Shown here piece after piece: positions 18,117-25,595 of a stretch of 64,000 bases of DNA. The stretch is from Poriferisulfidus sp963668445 (GTDB lineage Bacteria; Pseudomonadota; Gammaproteobacteria; Poriferisulfidales; Poriferisulfidaceae). Each line of letters opens with the position of its first letter. Within the stretch, counting starts at the first letter, position 1. Below the pieces are notes generated by a model. It did no database searches, was not told the origin of the DNA, and saw nothing but the letters and a program-made list of their open reading frames with translations. The stretch covers positions 1,488,001 through 1,552,000 of the forward strand of contig OY764335.1 of assembly GCA_963668445.1 (NCBI GenBank). The letters are read 5' to 3'. The position numbers were made by a program, and so were the translations under genes.

Positions 18117-19148
18117 ATGGCGCGCCGCAGGTCTGCCGCAATCGCCCCTCACGTTCCTCTCGACTCCGCCCGCACGACTCTGGAGGGGCTTCGCGCCCGG
18201 ATTTCCGGCGACATGGCGGCAGTGGAACGCCTGCTGCACGACCAGTTGCACTCCGAAGTCGAACTGGCGAACGACATCGCCCGCTACATCATGGAATCCG
18301 GCGGCAAGCGCCTGCGGGCCATGCTGGTGCTGCTCTGCGGGCGGGCGCTCGGCGGCCTGCGCCAGACGGATGCCTCGCGCATGCTGGCCGCCGTCATCGA
18401 GTTCATCCATACGGCCACCCTGCTGCACGACGACGTGGTGGACGGCTCCGAACTCCGCCGCGGCCGCCGCACCATCCACCGCGTCTGGAGCAACGAAGCC
18501 AGCGTGCTGGCCGGCGACTTCTTCTACTCCCGCGCCTTCGGCATCATCGCGGAAATCAACCAGCCCGAAATCACCCGCATCCTGGCCGCCGCTTCCAACG
18601 CCATCGCGGAAGGCGAACTGCTGGAACTGATGCACGCCCGGCGGACCGATCTGGATGAAGCCCAGTACCTGACCATCATCGAAGGCAAGACCGCCAAGCT
18701 GTTCGAAGCCTCCTGCCAAGCCTCCGCCTGTCTGGAAGGCGCCGATGCGGCGCAGACCCGGGGCCTGGCCGACTACGGGCGGCTGCTGGGCGCCGCCTTC
18801 CAGATCGCGGACGACGCCATCGATTACTTGGAAGGCAACCCGCAGGCCGACAAGAGCGTCGGCGACGATCTGGCCGGCGGCCGTCTGACCCTGCCGTACA
18901 TCTACGCCCTGCGCGAGACGCCGGAACCGGATCGGGCGCAGCTGCACGAGGCGATCGCCTCCGGCGAGCGCCAGCACATTCCCGCCGTCTGCAGCATCAT
19001 GCGCCAGTGCGGCGCCATCGACTACGCCCAGGATCAGGCCCGCCGCTTCGCCGACCGCGCCCGCCAGAAGCTGGACGTGCTGGACGCCTCGCCATGGCGG
19101 GAGGCTCTGGAAGAAGTCGCGGCGTTCTCCGTCGCACGCGCCTACTGA
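18117..19148 (+). CDS. ispB: Octaprenyl (polyprenyl) diphosphate synthase
   Basis: This 343-residue trans-prenyltransferase extends farnesyl diphosphate with isopentenyl diphosphate to make the ubiquinone or menaquinone side chain. It carries the first aspartate-rich motif in TATLLHDDVVDGSELRRG and the second in FQIADDAIDYLEG, plus the GGKRLRAMLVLL substrate-binding segment. IspB-type octaprenyl synthase is the best match; chain length cannot be read directly. A start at 18117 gives the family length. In many gammaproteobacteria ispB lies divergent from rplU-rpmA-obg; here phoU is the divergent partner. Confidence 0.88.
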   Translation: MARRRSAAIAPHVPLDSARTTLEGLRARISGDMAAVERLLHDQLHSEVELANDIARYIMESGGKRLRAMLVLLCGRALGGLRQTDASRMLAAVIEFIHTATLLHDDVVDGSELRRGRRTIHRVWSNEASVLAGDFFYSRAFGIIAEINQPEITRILAAASNAIAEGELLELMHARRTDLDEAQYLTIIEGKTAKLFEASCQASACLEGADAAQTRGLADYGRLLGAAFQIADDAIDYLEGNPQADKSVGDDLAGGRLTLPYIYALRETPEPDRAQLHEAIASGERQHIPAVCSIMRQCGAIDYAQDQARRFADRARQKLDVLDASPWREALEEVAAFSVARAY

Positions 19149-19199
19149 AACGTGGCTATCATCTAAGCATGCCATGATGAAAGGCTTAGGGCACTGGGC

Positions 19200-21296
19200 A
19201 TGAGCGTCGAACACGCGCCGACGCCTCGCTACAACTGCCGCGAGATCTCGCAGCTGCAGTTCAACCGGCGGGTCGTCATGCAGGCGACCGACAAGCGCAC
19301 GCCGATTCTCGAGCGCCTGCGCTTTCTGTGCATCGCCAGCCGCAACCTCGACGAGTTCTTCGAGGTGCGGGTCGCCTCGCTGCACTATCTGGCCAAGTAC
19401 GGCGGCGACGCGACCAGCGGCGAAGGCCTCAGCGCCCGCGAGATCCTCGCCCAGATCTCCAAGCATGCGCACGACATCGTCAAACTCCAGTACCGCCTGC
19501 TGCGCAAGAGCGTGCTCACCGCGCTGCGCAGCCGCGACATCTTCTTCCTGCGCCGCCACGAATGGAGCCGGGCGCAGCGGCAATGGATCCGCCACTACTT
19601 CCGCCGCAACATCCTGCCGATCCTGTCGCCGCTGGGGCTCGACAGCCGCCACCCGTTCCCCCGCGTGCAGAACAAGAGCCTCAACTTCATGGTCAAGCTG
19701 GCCGGCAAGGACGCCTACGGCCGCAACACCGAATACGCAGTGGTCACCGCGCCGCGCTCCCTGCCCCGCATCGTGCGCCTGCCCGACGACGTCAGCCGCA
19801 AGGGCGACAGCTACGTGTTCCTGTCCTCCATCATCCACGACAACCTCGGCGACCTGTTCCCCGGCCTGAGGATCAAGGGCTGCCACCAGTTCCGGGTCAC
19901 CATGGACAGCAACCTGTTCGTCGACGACGAAGAGGTGGAGAGCCTGCGCGACGGGCTGGCCGGCGCCCTGCCCGAACGCCAGTACGGCGAAGCCGTGCGC
20001 CTGGAAGTCGTCAACGACTGCCCGCGCGACGTCATCCGCTTCCTGCGCGAGGAGTACCGGCTCAGCGCCGACAGCGTCTACGAGGTCAACGGCCCGGTCA
20101 ACCTGTACCGCCTAATGACCTTCCCGGAGATGATCGACCGCCCGGACCTTCGCTACCCCCCGTACCGCACCAAGAGCCTGCCGGGCTTCCGCGCCCAAGA
20201 CATTCCGGACAGCCTGTTCGAGGCGCTCGATGAGAAGGACATCCTGCTGCACCACCCGTTCAACTCGTTCAAATGGACCATCCGCTTCCTGCGCGAGGCG
20301 GCCGCCGACCCCGAAGTGGTGGCCATCAAGCAGACCATCTACCGCACCGGCCTGGAATCCGAACTGGCCGACATTCTGGAGAGCGCCGCGCGCGCCGGCA
20401 AGGAAGTCACCGTCATCATCGAGTTGAGCGCCCGCTTCGACGAGGAAGCCAACATCCAGCTGGCGCAGCGCCTCGAGCAGGCCGGGGCGCAGGTGCTGTA
20501 CGGCGTGGTCGGCCACAAGACCCACGCCAAGATGATGCTGGCGGTGCGCCGCCATGGCAACGGCCTGCGCCGCTACGCGCATCTGGGCACCGGCAACTAC
20601 CACCCGGTCACTACCCGCCTGTACACCGACTACGGGCTGCTGACCGCGCACCCGGAACTGTGCGAGGACGTGCACAACATCTTCCTGCAGGTGGCCAGCC
20701 TCGGCCGCGCGCCCCGGCTGCGCCTGATGCACCAGTCGCCCCTGACGCTGGGCGCGCATCTGATCGCCAAGATCGAAGATGCCGCCGAGCAGGCCCGCGC
20801 CGGCCGCAACGCCGCCATCTACGCCAAGATGAACGCGCTGACCGAATACGCGGTCGTCGATGCCCTGTACGAAGCCTCCCGGGCCGGCGTTTCCATCGAA
20901 CTGCTGGTGCGCGGCGAATGCCGGCTGCGCCCCGGCCTCAAGGGCCTGTCCGAGAACATCCGCATCCGCTCCGTCGTCGGCCGCTTCCTGGAGCATACCC
21001 GCGTGTTCTACTTCCGCACGCCGCAGGGCGAAGACATGTACCTGTCCAGCGCCGACTGGATGACCCGCAACCTGCACCGCCGCGTGGAGACCATGTTCCC
21101 CGTGCTGGACGAGCAGCTGCGCCGGCGCATCATGCGCGAAGCCTTCGACGTCTATTTCCAGGACAACTGCCAAAGCTGGGAACTGCAGCCCGACGGCAGC
21201 TACGTCAAGGCCGCCATCGGCCGCGGCCGCAAACGCTTCTCCGCCCAGGAAGCCCTGATGAAACTCCATGGAAAGATCGACGCCCCCCACGCATAG
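19200..21296 (+). CDS. ppk1: Polyphosphate kinase Ppk1
   Basis: This 698-residue enzyme reversibly transfers the gamma phosphate of ATP to inorganic polyphosphate. The two phosphohistidine-region motifs of the phospholipase-D-like halves are present: VVGHKTHAKMMLAVRRHG, and LEHTRVFYFRTP with the second active-site histidine. The N-terminal domain begins with LQFNRRVVMQA and ASRNLDEFFEVRV, as in the family. It overlaps ppx by 29 nt, indicating coupled expression of polyphosphate synthesis and breakdown. A short inverted repeat (CTAAGC at 19163-19168 with GCTTAG at 19184-19189) lies just before the start; its role is unknown. Confidence 0.95.
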   Translation: MSVEHAPTPRYNCREISQLQFNRRVVMQATDKRTPILERLRFLCIASRNLDEFFEVRVASLHYLAKYGGDATSGEGLSAREILAQISKHAHDIVKLQYRLLRKSVLTALRSRDIFFLRRHEWSRAQRQWIRHYFRRNILPILSPLGLDSRHPFPRVQNKSLNFMVKLAGKDAYGRNTEYAVVTAPRSLPRIVRLPDDVSRKGDSYVFLSSIIHDNLGDLFPGLRIKGCHQFRVTMDSNLFVDDEEVESLRDGLAGALPERQYGEAVRLEVVNDCPRDVIRFLREEYRLSADSVYEVNGPVNLYRLMTFPEMIDRPDLRYPPYRTKSLPGFRAQDIPDSLFEALDEKDILLHHPFNSFKWTIRFLREAAADPEVVAIKQTIYRTGLESELADILESAARAGKEVTVIIELSARFDEEANIQLAQRLEQAGAQVLYGVVGHKTHAKMMLAVRRHGNGLRRYAHLGTGNYHPVTTRLYTDYGLLTAHPELCEDVHNIFLQVASLGRAPRLRLMHQSPLTLGAHLIAKIEDAAEQARAGRNAAIYAKMNALTEYAVVDALYEASRAGVSIELLVRGECRLRPGLKGLSENIRIRSVVGRFLEHTRVFYFRTPQGEDMYLSSADWMTRNLHRRVETMFPVLDEQLRRRIMREAFDVYFQDNCQSWELQPDGSYVKAAIGRGRKRFSAQEALMKLHGKIDAPHA

Positions 21297-22200
21297 CGTT
21301 CTGGACCTGGGCTCCAACAGCTTCCACATGCTCTACGCCCAAGTGCGCGACGGGCGCATCGTGGTGCTGGACAAGTTCAAGCAGTACGTGTCGCTGGGCG
21401 CCGGCCTCAAGAAGAACGGCGAGATCCGCCGCCCGTACCAGGAAGCCGCCTTCAACTGCCTGCGGGAAGCCTCCAAGGTGATTCGCCGCCAGCAGCCGAC
21501 CTGCTTCGTGGCGGTGGCGACCAACGCTTTCCGGCGCCAGCGCGACGACCGCTTCCGCCGCCATTGCGAGGGCATGCTCGGCCACCCGATCCGGGTGCTC
21601 AGCAGCGCCGAAGAAGCCGACTACATCTACCGCGGCGTGGTGCAGACCACGCCCCTGTCCGGCCCGGACCACTGCATTCTCGACATCGGCGGCAGCAGCA
21701 CCGAATTCATTCTTGGCAGCGGCTCCCGTCCCAGCTGCATCCTGAGCTGGCAGGTCGGCAGCGCGGTGCTGACCGAGCGCTTCTTCAACACCAGCCGCCT
21801 GCGCCTCGCCAACTGGAAGGCCGCCGTCGGCTACGCCGACGAAACCATCGCGCCGCGCGGCAAGGCCGACATCCATCTGCCCGGCATCCAGACCATGTAC
21901 GGCGCCTCCGGCGCCATCCGCGCCATCAGCAACACCCTTATCGAACTGGGCATCAGCGACGGCCTGATCGATGCCGAAGCCATCGAGGAGCTGGTGCGCG
22001 TCCTGCTCAACGCCCGCATCCGCCCACGCCTGAAGCATCTGGACCGCTACCGGGTGCAGGTCTTCCTCGGCGGCCTCGCCATCCTCCACGCCCTGTTCGA
22101 ACTGCTGGAAGTCCGCCGCCTGCGCTCGGCCGGCGGCGCCATCCGCGAAGGCGTGCTTCTCGAACTGCACGAGCAGGCCTCGACCCGCAAGGCCGCCTGA
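21268..22200 (+). CDS. ppx: Exopolyphosphatase / GppA phosphatase, short form
   Basis: This 310-residue protein belongs to the Ppx/GppA family of the actin-like ATPase superfamily, which removes terminal phosphates from polyphosphate or from pppGpp. The phosphate-binding loops VLDLGSNSFHMLYA and CILDIGGSSTEFILG and the MYGASGAIRAIS segment are clear. It ends after the two-lobed catalytic core, without the C-terminal HD-like domain of the roughly 500-residue E. coli enzyme. Its ATG lies 29 nt inside the end of ppk1. Exopolyphosphatase is favoured over guanosine pentaphosphatase by this coupling. Confidence 0.87.
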   Translation: MERSTPPTHSVLDLGSNSFHMLYAQVRDGRIVVLDKFKQYVSLGAGLKKNGEIRRPYQEAAFNCLREASKVIRRQQPTCFVAVATNAFRRQRDDRFRRHCEGMLGHPIRVLSSAEEADYIYRGVVQTTPLSGPDHCILDIGGSSTEFILGSGSRPSCILSWQVGSAVLTERFFNTSRLRLANWKAAVGYADETIAPRGKADIHLPGIQTMYGASGAIRAISNTLIELGISDGLIDAEAIEELVRVLLNARIRPRLKHLDRYRVQVFLGGLAILHALFELLEVRRLRSAGGAIREGVLLELHEQASTRKAA

Positions 22201-22220
22201 ACGGCCTTCCGCCGCCCTCG

Positions 22221-22226
22221 TATAAT
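22221..22226 (+). promoter_or_regulatory. Likely -10 box for ilvD
   Basis: A consensus TATAAT stands 31 nt before the ATG at 22257, just after the ppx stop. The -35 is poor (TGAACG at 22198-22203, 17-nt spacer). Confidence 0.4.
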
Positions 22227-22256
22227 GAAGCGGTCCGCCATGCAAGCCCGTTCGTA

Positions 22257-23942
22257 ATGCCCAAGCTGCCCCGCCCGCACTCCAAAATCATCGTCGACGG
22301 CCTGGAACGCGCCCCGGCCCGCTCGATGCTGCGCGCCGTCGGCTTCGCCGACGCCGACTTCCAGCGCCCGCAGGTCGGCATCGCCTCGACCTGGAGCGAG
22401 GTGACCCCCTGCAACATGCATATCGACCGGCTGGCCCGCCAAGCGGCCCGCGGCGCCGACGCGGCCGGCGGCAAGGCCGTCGCCTTCAATACCATCACCG
22501 TCTCCGACGGCATCTCCATGGGCACCGAGGGCATGAAGTACTCGCTGGTCTCGCGCGAACTGATCGCCGACAGCATCGAGGCAGTAGCCGCGGCGGAAGG
22601 CTTCGACGCCTTGGTGGCCATCGGCGGCTGCGACAAGAACATGCCCGGCTGCCTGATGGCGCTCGCCCGCCTCGACCGCCCGGCCGTATTCGTCTACGGC
22701 GGCACCATCGCGCCCGGCCGGCACCGCGGCAGGAACATCGACATCGTCTCCGTGTTCGAAGCCGTCGGCGAACGTGCCAAAGGCCGCATCGGCGCGCGGG
22801 AACTGACCGCCGTCGAGTCCTGCGCCATCCCCGGGCCCGGCTCCTGCGGCGGCATGTACACCGCCAACACCATGGCCTCCGCCATCGAGGCGCTCGGCAT
22901 GAGCCTGCCCGGAAGCTCCGCGCAGATGGCGACCTCTCGAGCCAAGCGCGACGACTGCCGGCGCGCCGGCGAACAGGCCGTCGCCCTGCTCGCGAAGGGC
23001 CTCGCGCCCCGCGACATCATGACGCGCAAGGCCTTCCTCAACGCCATCGCCATCGTCGCCGCCTTGGGCGGCTCCACCAACGCCGTGCTGCATCTGCTGG
23101 CCATGGCCCGCTCCATGCGCGTGCGCCTGGCGCTGGACGACTTCACCCGCGTCGGCCGCCGCGTGCCCGTGGTCGCCGACCTGCGCCCGTCCGGCCGCTA
23201 CATGATGTCCGAACTGGTGCGCATCGGCGGCATCCGCCCCCTGATGAAGCGGCTTCTGGACGCCGGGCTTCTGCACGGCGAGTGCCGCACGGTCACCGGC
23301 AACACCCTCGCCGACGACCTGCGCGACACGCCCGACTACCCGATTCGCCAGAAGATCATCCGCCCGCTCGAGAAGCCGATCAAGGCCGACAGCCATCTGG
23401 TCATTCTGCGCGGAAATCTGGCCCCCGACGGCGCGGTCGCGAAGATCACCGGCAAGGAAGGCACCCGCTTCGAAGGGCGGGCGCGGGTGTTCGATTCCGA
23501 AGAACGCGCCCTGCGCGCCATTCTGGACGGGCGCATCCGCGCCGGCGACGTGGTGGTGATCCGCTACGAAGGCCCGCAGGGCGGGCCCGGCATGCGCGAG
23601 ATGCTGGCGCCGACCTCCGCCATCATGGGCCGCGGACTGGGCAAGGACGTGGCCCTGATCACCGACGGGCGCTTCTCCGGCGGCTCGCACGGCTTCGTCA
23701 TCGGCCATATCACGCCGGAAGCGGCCGCCGGCGGGCCGCTGGCGCTGGTGCGCCACGGCGACCGCATCGCCATCGATGCCGAACGTCAGGAACTCGCCTT
23801 GCGCGTCCCGAAGCGGGAATTGGAGCACCGCCGCCGCGCCCTCAAGCCGCGCCGCCCGCGCTACCGCGCCGGCGTGCTCGCCAAATACGCCCGCAGCGTG
23901 CGCTCGGCCTCGGAAGGCGCCGTCACCGACGCCGCGGACTGA
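22257..23942 (+). CDS. ilvD: Dihydroxy-acid dehydratase IlvD
   Basis: This 561-residue iron-sulfur enzyme dehydrates dihydroxy acids to 2-keto acids in valine, leucine and isoleucine synthesis. Cluster-binding motifs are visible: GGCDKNMPGCLMAL and PGPGSCGGMYTANTMASA. The C-terminal family motif GRFSGGSHGFVIGHI is intact. Sugar-acid dehydratases (Edd-like) share the fold, but the motif set and length fit IlvD. The start at 22257 follows a likely -10 at 22221. It converges on the DsrC-like gene with 15 nt between the stops. Confidence 0.93.
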   Translation: MPKLPRPHSKIIVDGLERAPARSMLRAVGFADADFQRPQVGIASTWSEVTPCNMHIDRLARQAARGADAAGGKAVAFNTITVSDGISMGTEGMKYSLVSRELIADSIEAVAAAEGFDALVAIGGCDKNMPGCLMALARLDRPAVFVYGGTIAPGRHRGRNIDIVSVFEAVGERAKGRIGARELTAVESCAIPGPGSCGGMYTANTMASAIEALGMSLPGSSAQMATSRAKRDDCRRAGEQAVALLAKGLAPRDIMTRKAFLNAIAIVAALGGSTNAVLHLLAMARSMRVRLALDDFTRVGRRVPVVADLRPSGRYMMSELVRIGGIRPLMKRLLDAGLLHGECRTVTGNTLADDLRDTPDYPIRQKIIRPLEKPIKADSHLVILRGNLAPDGAVAKITGKEGTRFEGRARVFDSEERALRAILDGRIRAGDVVVIRYEGPQGGPGMREMLAPTSAIMGRGLGKDVALITDGRFSGGSHGFVIGHITPEAAAGGPLALVRHGDRIAIDAERQELALRVPKRELEHRRRALKPRRPRYRAGVLAKYARSVRSASEGAVTDAAD

Positions 23943-23957
23943 CGGGAATCCCGGCCC

Positions 23958-24296
23958 TCAATAGCCGCCCTTGCGGCGGCTCTCCGGCAGCCCGGCGATG
24001 CGCCCGCCCTGCTTGCTCGGATCGCCCGGAAACAAGGCGTACAAGTCCTTGGCGCTGATCTTCTCGCCCCACACGCCGCTCAGATGCTTGACCAGATTGC
24101 GCGTGTTCGGCTGGCTGCCGCCGCGCTGGAAGAACTCCTCGCGCAAATGGTTGATGAGGTCCCAGTGCCGCTGCGTCAAGGCCAAGTCCTCGGACGCAGC
24201 GAGATGCTCCGCCAAGGCCTTGCTCCAGTCGTCGGCGTTCGCCAAATAGCCGGACGGCGTGACTTCGATCGTCTTGCCTTCGAATTCGATGCTCAT
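23958..24296 (-). CDS. Cysteine-less DsrC/TusE-family protein (RspA type)
   Basis: This 112-residue protein aligns with DsrC along its length: EGKTIEVTPSGYLANADDWS, LTQRHWDLINHLREEFF, NTRNLVKHLSGVWG and DLYALFPGDPSKQGGRIAGLP. Both C-terminal redox cysteines of true DsrC are missing, and there is no cysteine anywhere in the protein. It therefore cannot carry a persulfide or trisulfide. DsrC homologues lacking both cysteines have been grouped as RspA and suggested to be regulatory. A true DsrC with both cysteines is encoded at 39.1 kb. The start at 24296 has GGGAGGA 5 nt upstream. Confidence 0.85.
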   Translation of the reverse strand: MSIEFEGKTIEVTPSGYLANADDWSKALAEHLAASEDLALTQRHWDLINHLREEFFQRGGSQPNTRNLVKHLSGVWGEKISAKDLYALFPGDPSKQGGRIAGLPESRRKGGY

Positions 24297-24665
24297 GGCG
24301 GTCCTCCCAGAAACCTGTAAAGCACACATGATGGAAAGGTGGCAGGCCAAATTATAACGGCGGATCGGGGACTTGGAGGCAACATGCGAAAACGGCATCA
24401 TATCTTTCGACTTCGTCGGAAATACGGCATTGAGGCTGTGACCCACCCCATTATGCACTTATATGATGCATTAAGTGTGGTGAAACAACATTTTTAGGAT
24501 CATAAAAGTGTTGCAGACCCTAATTAATGCACGCTTATGACGCTCCCTTCAGATTCGGCCGTCCGCCACCTGCACTTGGGGAACGGACCGCAACCCGGCA
24601 TCATCTTCCCCGTTCCCGCGCCTGCTGCAGACCGAATCCGGCTCCGCAAAATGCTTCAAACCAGC
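24297..24665. other. Intergenic region between the RspA-type gene and the AbrB/PIN module
   Basis: I see no credible gene here. A TATAAT on the minus strand (24356-24351) could be the -10 of the DsrC-like gene. An inverted repeat CACTTA (24456-24461) with TAAGTG (24472-24477), spaced by 10 nt, lies in an AT-rich stretch. This is the left edge of the defence island. Confidence 0.4.
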
Positions 24666-24694
24666 GCATATTTGCTGAAATTCAGAAAATATGC
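24666..24694. promoter_or_regulatory. 29-nt imperfect palindrome, probable operator of the AbrB/PIN module
   Basis: The left arm GCATATTTGCTGAA (24666-24679) is the inverse of TTCAGAAAATATGC (24681-24694) with one mismatch and a single central A. It abuts the probable -10 at 24695-24700. AbrB/MazE-like antitoxins commonly autorepress by binding such palindromes; binding here is inferred. Confidence 0.65.
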
Positions 24695-24700
24695 TATGGT
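24692..24700 (+). promoter_or_regulatory. Extended -10 for the AbrB/PIN module
   Basis: TGC-TATGGT follows the palindrome, and TTGCTG (24672-24677) 17 nt upstream could serve as a weak -35. The distance to the start at 24734 is 33 nt. Confidence 0.45.
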
Positions 24701-24733
24701 TTCTTCGGCGACAACATCACGGGGATGACACTA

Positions 24734-24985
24734 ATGCCGGACACTCTCATCGTATCCAGTCGCGGCCAAATCACTCTGCCCGCCGCCATCCGAAAACGCT
24801 TGGGCCTCAGGGGCGGCGATGCCGTGCTGGTTGAACGCCGCGGTGGAGAGATCGTACTCAAACCGGGCGTCGTCCATGAAATACAGCACTACAGCGACGA
24901 GCAAATCGCACAATGGGATGCCGACGACAAGCTCGAACCAAGCGAGCGGACGCGCATGCTAAAAACTGCATCACTGTCAAAGTGA
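24734..24985 (+). CDS. AbrB/MazE-like (SpoVT-AbrB) antitoxin
   Basis: This 83-residue protein begins with a swapped-hairpin AbrB DNA-binding domain: LIVSSRGQITLPAAIRKRLG followed by LRGGDAVLVERRGGEIVLKP. The acidic C-terminal tail (about residues 50-83) is probably the toxin-binding segment. The domain typically binds palindromic DNA as a dimer and neutralises a partner toxin; here the partner is the PIN-domain gene 60 nt downstream. The start at 24734 is chosen over the in-frame ATG at 24725 by distance from GGGG at 24720-24723; both are possible. Confidence 0.8.
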   Translation: MPDTLIVSSRGQITLPAAIRKRLGLRGGDAVLVERRGGEIVLKPGVVHEIQHYSDEQIAQWDADDKLEPSERTRMLKTASLSK

Positions 24986-25045
24986 AATTGCTCCTGAACG
25001 CCAATGCATTGAGCTATCGGCTGGCGTTGGAGTATGTGGGTGATT

Positions 25046-25453
25046 ATGAAAAAACTGTTTCTAGACGCCAATGTGCTGTTCACTGCCGCGCACAACCCGC
25101 AAGGGAAGGCGGCACTGATCATGGAACTCGGACAACGGGGGCATTGGAGCCTTGCGACGAGCCGCTATGCCGCGGAAGAAGCTCGTCGAAATTTGCGCGC
25201 GAAATTCCCCGAATCCCTGAATGCCTTGGAGCCGCTGCTGCAGAACATCCAGTTCGCCGAACACCATCCCAGCCTTGCGGCCCCCGCCGAGCTCGCCAGC
25301 AAAGACCGGCCCATCTTCCAAGCCGCCGTCGCCTGCCATGCCACACATCTACTAACCGGCGACCTGAAGGATTTCGGCCCATTCATGAATCGGCGGGAAG
25401 AGACATTCCGGATTCTCGTGCAAACCGTCGCGGAATTCCTCAAACTCCTATAG
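25046..25453 (+). CDS. PIN-domain protein, probable VapC-like toxin
   Basis: This 135-residue protein has a PIN fold. The first catalytic aspartate lies in KKLFLDANVLFTAAH, a conserved glutamate region in RYAAEEARRNL, and later acidic residues in HLLTGDLKDFGPF. PIN proteins of this type are Mg-dependent ribonucleases acting as toxins. Its position directly after an AbrB-type antitoxin supports a type II toxin-antitoxin module. The 60-nt gap between the genes is longer than is usual for such pairs, and the Shine-Dalgarno is weak, which could keep toxin translation low. Confidence 0.75.
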   Translation: MKKLFLDANVLFTAAHNPQGKAALIMELGQRGHWSLATSRYAAEEARRNLRAKFPESLNALEPLLQNIQFAEHHPSLAAPAELASKDRPIFQAAVACHATHLLTGDLKDFGPFMNRREETFRILVQTVAEFLKLL

Positions 25454-25595
25454 CCGCCTTGAAAAGCATTGCCCGGAATCCGCCTCCCTCCGGACGCGCC
25501 GGCCCGTGCACTACGACACCGCGCCTGATTGGTAAGATGGCGATCCCGACCGCCTCCTCGCGAGTGGCTCTGCCGCTGACGCGCTGTTCCCTGCC

